The position numbers and the translations under genes were made by a program. A stretch of 17,705 nucleotides of DNA from contig CAYNSO010000079.1 of the NCBI GenBank assembly GCA_964399735.1, forward strand, positions 1-17,705, given 5' to 3'. The DNA comes from Fontivivens sp964399735 (lineage in GTDB: Bacteria; Zhuqueibacterota; Zhuqueibacteria; Residuimicrobiales; Krinioviventaceae). The notes beneath the pieces are model-generated. The model was not told the DNA's origin. It did no database searches and saw only the letters and a list, made by a program, of their open reading frames with translations. Each line of letters begins with the position of its first letter. Position 1 is the stretch's first letter. Below are positions 13,320-17,705 of this stretch, piece after piece.

Positions 13320-14807
13320 ATGTCCGGTTTGTTGGAAGACTATTTTGCCCAATTTCGTCGTTATATCACCGGCAATCAATTGACCCACCCTTTTCCCGGC
13401 GGAGCAAGGCCAATTTTATATGCCGACTGGGCCGCCAGCGGCAGGTTGTATCAACCCATCGAGGAATATATTGCCAATTATCTTGGCCCTTATGTTGCCA
13501 ATACTCATACGGAAACAACTCTGACGGGCACGGTTATGACCCAGGCTTATCAGCAAGCCCATGATATTATTAAACATCATGTACATGCCGGGTCGGATGA
13601 TGTGTTGTTGTTCGCCGGATTTGGGATGACATCGGTCATTAATAAAATGCAGCGCATTCTCGGTCTGCGGGTGCCGGATAAATACAAAGACAACCTGATA
13701 CAGCGAGAAAAACATCGCCCCCTGGTGATTATCACACACATGGAACACCACTCCAACCAGACTACCTGGGAAGAATGTTTGTGCGATGTTGAAATTATTC
13801 GCCGCAATGAGCAGGGATTGCCAAACCTGGATCATTTACAGGAAATTTTGCAGCAGAACCACCGGCGACCTCTTATCATCGGCAGTTTTACGGCATGTTC
13901 CAATGTTACAGGACTTTACTCACCCTATCATAAAATGGCAGAAATAGTGCACGATTTTGGCGGCTATTGTTTTGTGGACTTTTCCGCTTCAGCGCCATAT
14001 ATCTCTATGGACATGCACCCTGCAAATCCCAAACAACAACTGGATGCAATCTTTTTTTCACCACATAAATTTTTAGGAGGGCCGGGGTCTTCCGGGGTTG
14101 TTGTTTTTAATAAAAATCTGTATCATAACCGTGTGCCGGATCAACCCGGCGGCGGAACAGTATATTGGACTAATCCCTGGGGGGAACATCGTTTTTACGA
14201 CAATATCGAAATCCGCGAAGATGGCGGCACGCCGGGATTTTTACAGGCGATCAAAGCGGCGTTGGCTGTTCTTTTAAAAGAAGAAATGGGTGTTGATAAT
14301 ATTCATACCCGTGAAGAGTATTTAAAAACTTTGCTGATGGACAAACTGGAGCATATCCCATCCCTGGAATTGTTTGAAAAACAGCAAAAAAACCGCTTGG
14401 GGTATATTTCTTTTTCTGCTTCGGGTATTCATCACAACCTGTTTGTGCGCTTGCTGAATGACAAATTCGGCATTCAAACCCGCGGCGGCTGCGCCTGTGC
14501 CGGTACATACGGGCATATCCTCTTCCATATCGACCTGCAGGAATCTAAAAAAATTACCGATCTGATCGACCGGGGAGATTTGAGTAAAAAACCCGGCTGG
14601 GTGCGCGTTTCCCTGCATCCTGCCATGACGGATGCTGAGGTGAACTATATTGCCGATGCCATTGGCCAATGTATTGACAAATGTAAAGTTTGGGAAAAAG
14701 AATATCGTTTTCAACCCGCCAGCGGTGATTTTATTCCCATTCAGCAGAATGAATTTAACATCGATATCCGGGAGACGTTTCGGCAGTACAAGAAAGATAG
14801 ACAGTAA
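13320..14807 (+). CDS. Cysteine desulfurase-like PLP enzyme (aminotransferase class V)
   Basis: PLP-dependent enzyme of the SufS/CsdA-like fold. Visible landmarks: YADWAASGRLY (34-44), HMEHHSNQTTW (140-150) with the histidine that stacks on the cofactor, VDFSASAPY with D220, the Schiff-base lysine K250 in FFSPHKFLGGPGSSG, and a TRGGCACAG segment (387-395) with C391 at the position of the sulfur-accepting cysteine. These suggest removal of sulfur from cysteine or a related substrate. At 495 residues it is 80-90 longer than SufS, with the extra sequence mainly in the middle (a Pro/Gly/Trp-rich segment near 274-290) and at the C-terminus. No Fe-S assembly genes are adjacent, so it may serve another sulfur or amino-acid reaction. 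GGAG (13311-13314) precedes the ATG by five bases. Confidence 0.86.
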   Translation: MSGLLEDYFAQFRRYITGNQLTHPFPGGARPILYADWAASGRLYQPIEEYIANYLGPYVANTHTETTLTGTVMTQAYQQAHDIIKHHVHAGSDDVLLFAGFGMTSVINKMQRILGLRVPDKYKDNLIQREKHRPLVIITHMEHHSNQTTWEECLCDVEIIRRNEQGLPNLDHLQEILQQNHRRPLIIGSFTACSNVTGLYSPYHKMAEIVHDFGGYCFVDFSASAPYISMDMHPANPKQQLDAIFFSPHKFLGGPGSSGVVVFNKNLYHNRVPDQPGGGTVYWTNPWGEHRFYDNIEIREDGGTPGFLQAIKAALAVLLKEEMGVDNIHTREEYLKTLLMDKLEHIPSLELFEKQQKNRLGYISFSASGIHHNLFVRLLNDKFGIQTRGGCACAGTYGHILFHIDLQESKKITDLIDRGDLSKKPGWVRVSLHPAMTDAEVNYIADAIGQCIDKCKVWEKEYRFQPASGDFIPIQQNEFNIDIRETFRQYKKDRQ

Positions 14808-14815
14808 GGGGAAAA

Positions 14816-14856
14816 ATGCCGAAGCGAGGGATTATAATCCCTTATCGCTCCGGCAT
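14816..14856. terminator. Bidirectional terminator between convergent genes
   Basis: A long stem: ATGCCG (14816-14821)/CGGCAT (14851-14856), AGCGA (14823-14827)/TCGCT (14845-14849) and the self-complementary GGGATTATAATCCC (14828-14841) at the tip. On the minus strand it is followed by a run of five T, and it lies ten bases past the GH5 stop. On the plus strand the tail is TTATAACTTTATTTT, so it can serve both genes. Confidence 0.82.
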
Positions 14857-14865
14857 GTTATAACT

Positions 14866-15978
14866 TTATTTTAGTAATACATCAACCAAATTTTGATATA
14901 TTTCCTGGCCGTCATGGCTTTTAATGCCAAAACTGCCTTTATAATCCCAGGTTGCCCAGGCAACGTTGTTTTGTTCAAAAATAGCGCGCATATCTGCGTA
15001 CCATTGCATACGTCCGGCTTCAGGTACGGTAGGCAGGCAGCCCCATTCGCCGCAGTACAACGGCAGGTTATATTTAGCGGCAACCGCCAGGGGTTTTTCC
15101 AGCAATTTCGCCAATACCTCGCGGTTGAAATCGCCGTTATGAATACCAATTTCTTTTACCAGGTCTTCCGGCAGACCTTTAAGGTCTTCTTCTTTGATTA
15201 TAACACCCGGATATTGTATCGGCCCGGTATATTCGCCGACCTTGGTCCAGTTTGCTTTATAATGAGTAAAAATCAGCGGTATGTAAAAGTGAAAGCTCAA
15301 TAAAATATTACGGTCGTTTTCCGGAATGCGCAGGTTGTCAAAAGTATCTACAGATTGCCAGCGGTTAGAGCCAATGACCAGTGTGCGGTTGGGTTCTTTT
15401 GCGCGGATGACATTAATGGCTTTTTCCAGCAGCACATTCCATTCCTCGTCTTCATCCGCAACCGGTTCGTTCATGGGTTCGTAGGCTACCATATCGAGCG
15501 GACGGTTTTGCAAGTGTGCGGAGAGGTCTCGCCAGCAATTAAAAAATTGTTCCTGAGCTGCCGGATCAGTCCACAAAGGTTTATCGCCGTAATTAAAATG
15601 ATGCGAACGTAAAATATGCAGATCAACAATCGCTTTTAAATTGTATTTTTCGCACCAGTTCAGAGCGCTGTCCAGCAGGGCAAAGGCTTCTGCTTCCTTG
15701 TTGCCCTGTTCGTCCCACATCTGTTCTTCATCAATGGGAATACGCAGGTGGTCGAAACCCAGACCGGCCAGGAATTTGACATCCGCTTCGCCAAAAAAAG
15801 TGCGACGCTCTTCGCCGCGGCGGAAGCTTTGCGACAGCCAGTGAGAAATGTTGGTGCCCCGGTGAATAGTAAATTGTTTAATATTGTTCTTACTATTACA
15901 ACCGGAATGGAAAAAAAGCAGGCAGCCGGCAGACAGAACGGCAAGCAACAATGTGAAAATCGTGTGTGTTTTATTCAT
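14866..15978 (-). CDS. Exported glycoside hydrolase family 5 protein (endoglucanase-like)
   Basis: Predicted to cut beta-linked glycans outside the cytoplasm. Residues 1-27 form a signal peptide; Cys at 19 and 27 in SAGC and HSGC could be lipidated, but neither fits the lipobox well. The GH5 barrel shows RGTNISHWLSQ (40-50), LRIPID (78-83), the acid/base E171 in PMNEP, H230 and Y232 in SFHFYIP, the nucleophile E311 in YCGEWG and W344 in ATWDYKG. At 370 residues it is a catalytic domain alone, with no binding module. AAGGAGAG lies three bases before the ATG, an unusually close spacing. It ends at a shared terminator with the convergent PLP enzyme; neighbours give no hint of a polysaccharide locus. 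Substrate (cellulose, glucomannan or other) is not determined. Confidence 0.9.
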   Translation of the reverse strand: MNKTHTIFTLLLAVLSAGCLLFFHSGCNSKNNIKQFTIHRGTNISHWLSQSFRRGEERRTFFGEADVKFLAGLGFDHLRIPIDEEQMWDEQGNKEAEAFALLDSALNWCEKYNLKAIVDLHILRSHHFNYGDKPLWTDPAAQEQFFNCWRDLSAHLQNRPLDMVAYEPMNEPVADEDEEWNVLLEKAINVIRAKEPNRTLVIGSNRWQSVDTFDNLRIPENDRNILLSFHFYIPLIFTHYKANWTKVGEYTGPIQYPGVIIKEEDLKGLPEDLVKEIGIHNGDFNREVLAKLLEKPLAVAAKYNLPLYCGEWGCLPTVPEAGRMQWYADMRAIFEQNNVAWATWDYKGSFGIKSHDGQEIYQNLVDVLLK

Positions 15979-16112
15979 AATCTCTCCTTATATTGGTTTA
16001 TAATACATTAATAAATAAAAATAAAGGATGCAAGATAAAAATTGATTTTAATTGCAGGAAAATATAAATTACCTTGACTAGTGGAAAAAATAAATGCAAA
16101 AGTGGAAACAAT

Positions 16113-17339
16113 ATGCTATCTGAACCCAAAACAGATTTAGGAGCGATCATACTGGTTGCAGAAGACCAGGATTTAATAAAAATGCTGCAAAGCGCGTTTC
16201 GCACCGCCAATTTTTCTTTTAGCGCTACCAATATTCCCGGCGCAACAAGCCTGCTTGAGCATGACAAGGCTGATTTGATTCTTTACGACTATCAACTGGT
16301 TCAAACCGATCATTGGGAGTTTTTAGATAAAGTTAAACGCAAGTTTCCCGATGTAATCAGGGTCATTTGCGGGGGATTTGTGGAACCGCCTGGCGTTGTC
16401 AAAGCCCTGACCGAGGGATTGGCTGTAGCTTATTATTCCAAACCCAGGGACGCTAATGCCCGGGAATTAGTAACCGGCCTTTCTCATATACTGGGCATTC
16501 GTAAAATTCTGAAAAGTAAAAAATTATTAGCGCTGATGAACAGTATTGAAAAATTACCGCACCGGCCCCTTTTATACCAGGATTTTATGCGGGCTGTGGA
16601 AATGAATGCCACCTATCAACAGTTTGCCGATATTATCAGCAAAGATGTATCTGTGGCTGCGGCGGTGCTGCATGTGATCAATTCCGCGTTTTATGGCAGC
16701 CAGGGTACCGCGTCTCTGGAACACGCGATCATGTACCTGGGCGTCGATTCAGTTCGTGATATCGTTTTGGCCGTGTCGCTGGCCAATCTCCGTCCGCTTT
16801 CCGAACAACAAATGCAGCATTTCCAAACTATTCTGCGCCATTCTTCCCTGGTCAATAAATACTTTCAGATCATTTATAAAAAAATTAACGGCCATGCTCT
16901 GGATAACAATTACAAATCAGCTGGTATAACCCATGATATTGGAAAAATTATACTATTGCAATATTATCCCGAAGCGTTTGAAGCGATTACCCGCTTGTGC
17001 AGCGAAAACCCGGAATTGTCTTTTTATGAACATGAATTGTCCATAGGCCAGGCGGAAAGCACCCATGTCGAAATTGGCGCTTATTTGCTGGACTTGTGGA
17101 ATTTACCTGAAGTCAGTATTGAAGTCGCGCTGTTTCATCACAACAAAAAATATGATAACTCTTTGTACCCGGATGTGCTGCAGGCTGTTCATTTGGCCAA
17201 TGCCATGGTGAATTATGTCGAAACGGGACAGGCTGTGGAAAAGGCAAACCCCGATATGTTTGCATTCAGTTCATTATTGGAGGATGACTTGACAGCGCTG
17301 CTGACTAAAATAAGTAAGGAATTTCAGCGGGAAAAATAA
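16113..17339 (+). CDS. Response-regulator receiver plus HDOD domain protein
   Basis: Signalling protein of about 408 residues. The N-terminal REC domain (about 10-130) keeps an acidic pair in VAEDQD, phospho-acceptor D59 in LILYDYQL and Lys in YYSKPRD; the usual Thr/Ser after the fourth strand appears replaced in RVICGGF, so switching may be atypical. The HDOD domain (about 140-345) shows SAFYGSQGTASLEHAIMYLG, a hallmark of the family, and retains the HD pair in GITHDIGKI and a later HVEIGAYLLDLW. HDOD proteins of this form act in motility, stress or c-di-GMP-linked pathways, usually without proven hydrolase activity. The start was set at ATG 16113 rather than an upstream in-frame TTG at 16074, because the REC domain begins soon after. 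The ribosome site (AGTGGAAA) is weak. No cognate histidine kinase is visible. Confidence 0.87.
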   Translation: MLSEPKTDLGAIILVAEDQDLIKMLQSAFRTANFSFSATNIPGATSLLEHDKADLILYDYQLVQTDHWEFLDKVKRKFPDVIRVICGGFVEPPGVVKALTEGLAVAYYSKPRDANARELVTGLSHILGIRKILKSKKLLALMNSIEKLPHRPLLYQDFMRAVEMNATYQQFADIISKDVSVAAAVLHVINSAFYGSQGTASLEHAIMYLGVDSVRDIVLAVSLANLRPLSEQQMQHFQTILRHSSLVNKYFQIIYKKINGHALDNNYKSAGITHDIGKIILLQYYPEAFEAITRLCSENPELSFYEHELSIGQAESTHVEIGAYLLDLWNLPEVSIEVALFHHNKKYDNSLYPDVLQAVHLANAMVNYVETGQAVEKANPDMFAFSSLLEDDLTALLTKISKEFQREK

Positions 17340-17387
17340 GGCTGTTATTAAAAGAAAATGCAACTCTCAGTCACTACGAAAAAAAAT

Positions 17388-17416
17388 ACAGGGTACGAAA
17401 AATTTGCGTACTCTGT
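17388..17416 (+). terminator. Hairpin after the REC-HDOD gene, probable terminator
   Basis: ACAGGGTACG (17388-17397) pairs with CGTACTCTGT (17407-17416) through ten pairs including one G-U that is valid only on the plus strand, around a nine-base loop. It is preceded by an A-run but followed by only a short T-run (TTTGCTGCT). Its position 49 bases past the stop supports a terminator. Confidence 0.6.
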
Positions 17417-17485
17417 TTGCTGCTATCCTTCCGCACGTGTTGCAATAAGCGCATAAAATTCAATTAGTTATAATGAAATGATTTT

Positions 17486-17513
17486 TTGGCAAATAATTTG
17501 TATACTATATAAT
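17486..17513 (+). promoter_or_regulatory. Promoter of the gene at the right edge
   Basis: TTGGCA (17486-17491), a 16-base spacer and a consensus TATAAT (17508-17513). The start would be near 17520, leaving a leader of about 150 bases before the ATG at 17671. Confidence 0.6.
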
Positions 17514-17519
17514 GTTGCG

Positions 17520-17670
17520 GATTGTTTATTCGCTTAAAAAGGCCGCTTTTGGTATATAAAATTTTTCGTGCGGCAAAATGTTCTTTATTTATCGGCACGC
17601 AAAAATGTATTTTTTCCCGGTATTATGCCGACGAAAACCAGTTCTTTAATAAACCATAGGGACAAATGAT
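17520..17670 (+). promoter_or_regulatory. Long structured 5' leader
   Basis: Two hairpins are visible in the predicted transcript: a 12-base arm pair (17562-17573 with 17593-17604, two mismatches, core CGTGC/GCACG) and a short CGGTATTATGCCG stem-loop near 17618-17630. The length and pairing suggest post-transcriptional control, but no known class is recognised. Confidence 0.3.
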
Positions 17671-17705
17671 ATGAAAATAAAACCACTTGTTATGATCATT
17701 TTGAT
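17671..17705 (+). CDS. Start of an exported or membrane protein, cut by window end
   Basis: ATG at 17671 opens MKIKPLVMIIL and runs off the edge. AGGGAC (17658-17663) is about eight bases upstream. Lys residues followed by a hydrophobic run suggest a signal peptide or membrane anchor. Nothing about function can be said. Confidence 0.55.
   Translation, partial: MKIKPLVMIIL

Noticed and set aside
13164..13388. Minus-strand 74-residue open frame overlapping the PLP enzyme start
   Set aside because: It covers the promoter, ribosome site and first codons of a well-supported gene and has no motif.
14893..16011. Plus-strand open frames opposite the GH5 gene
   Set aside because: They are antisense shadows; the minus-strand GH5 frame has catalytic residues, a signal peptide, a ribosome site and a terminator.
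16074..16112. TTG start for the REC-HDOD protein
   Set aside because: No ribosome site precedes it, and the extra residues (TSGKNKCKSGNN) do not belong to the receiver domain; ATG at 16113 is preferred.
1..17705. CRISPR array, rRNA operon or complete insertion sequence
   Set aside because: No regularly spaced repeats, no rRNA signatures and no transposase frame were seen on either strand.

Overview
The window reads as ordinary bacterial chromosome of moderate to low G+C, with dense genes, clear Shine-Dalgarno sites and several sigma70-like promoters. The gene set suits a free-living, probably anaerobic or respiratory, Gram-negative-type heterotroph: a multiheme cytochrome c fused to cytochrome b, a secreted GH5 glycosidase, an oligopeptidase B-like peptidase and a LytR_C protein. 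I suspect a member of the FCB superphylum or a Calditrichota-like lineage. That rests on overall style only; there is no marker gene here to prove it.

Layout. (1) 1-1457: a divergent pair made of a partial unknown gene (minus strand) and an S24-type self-cleaving repressor (plus strand). A near-consensus promoter and a perfect palindrome overlapping its -10 box lie between them, so this looks like an autoregulated, damage-inducible switch, perhaps the edge of an integrated element. (2) 1480-1685: tRNA-Arg(UCG) on the minus strand with its promoter, and just upstream a hairpin element that pairs best as minus-strand RNA. (3) 1896-4547: a hotdog thioesterase, then a TPM-domain protein, a divergent nucleotidyltransferase-fold protein and LemA, all co-directional. 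(4) 4819-5652: a promoter and a two-gene overlapping unit of a small helical protein and an AbiEii-like nucleotidyltransferase, reminiscent of a toxin-antitoxin pair. (5) 5653-6819: a decay zone with an imperfect inverted repeat, a frameshifted TPR-like remnant, a short LytR_C protein and a truncated secreted-protein start. (6) 6957-9086: an S9A peptidase with its own extended -10 promoter. (7) 9153-9312: a run of hairpins ending in a canonical intrinsic terminator, the best candidate here for an uncharacterised RNA. (8) 9475-12809: a seven-heme cytochrome c/cytochrome b fusion and a long-chain acyl-CoA ligase. (9) 13320-14807: a cysteine desulfurase-like class V aminotransferase, converging through a shared bidirectional terminator on a GH5 exported glycosidase (minus strand). 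(10) 16113-17339: a REC-HDOD signalling protein, then a promoter with a long structured leader and the first codons of an exported protein cut by the window end.

No CRISPR array, rRNA, insertion sequence or large multi-gene defence system was seen. The most interesting items are the structured RNA at 9153-9312, the minus-strand hairpin RNA at 1604-1685, the double-HTH S24 repressor with its operator, the TPM/nucleotidyltransferase/LemA trio, and the overlapping small-protein/nucleotidyltransferase pair.
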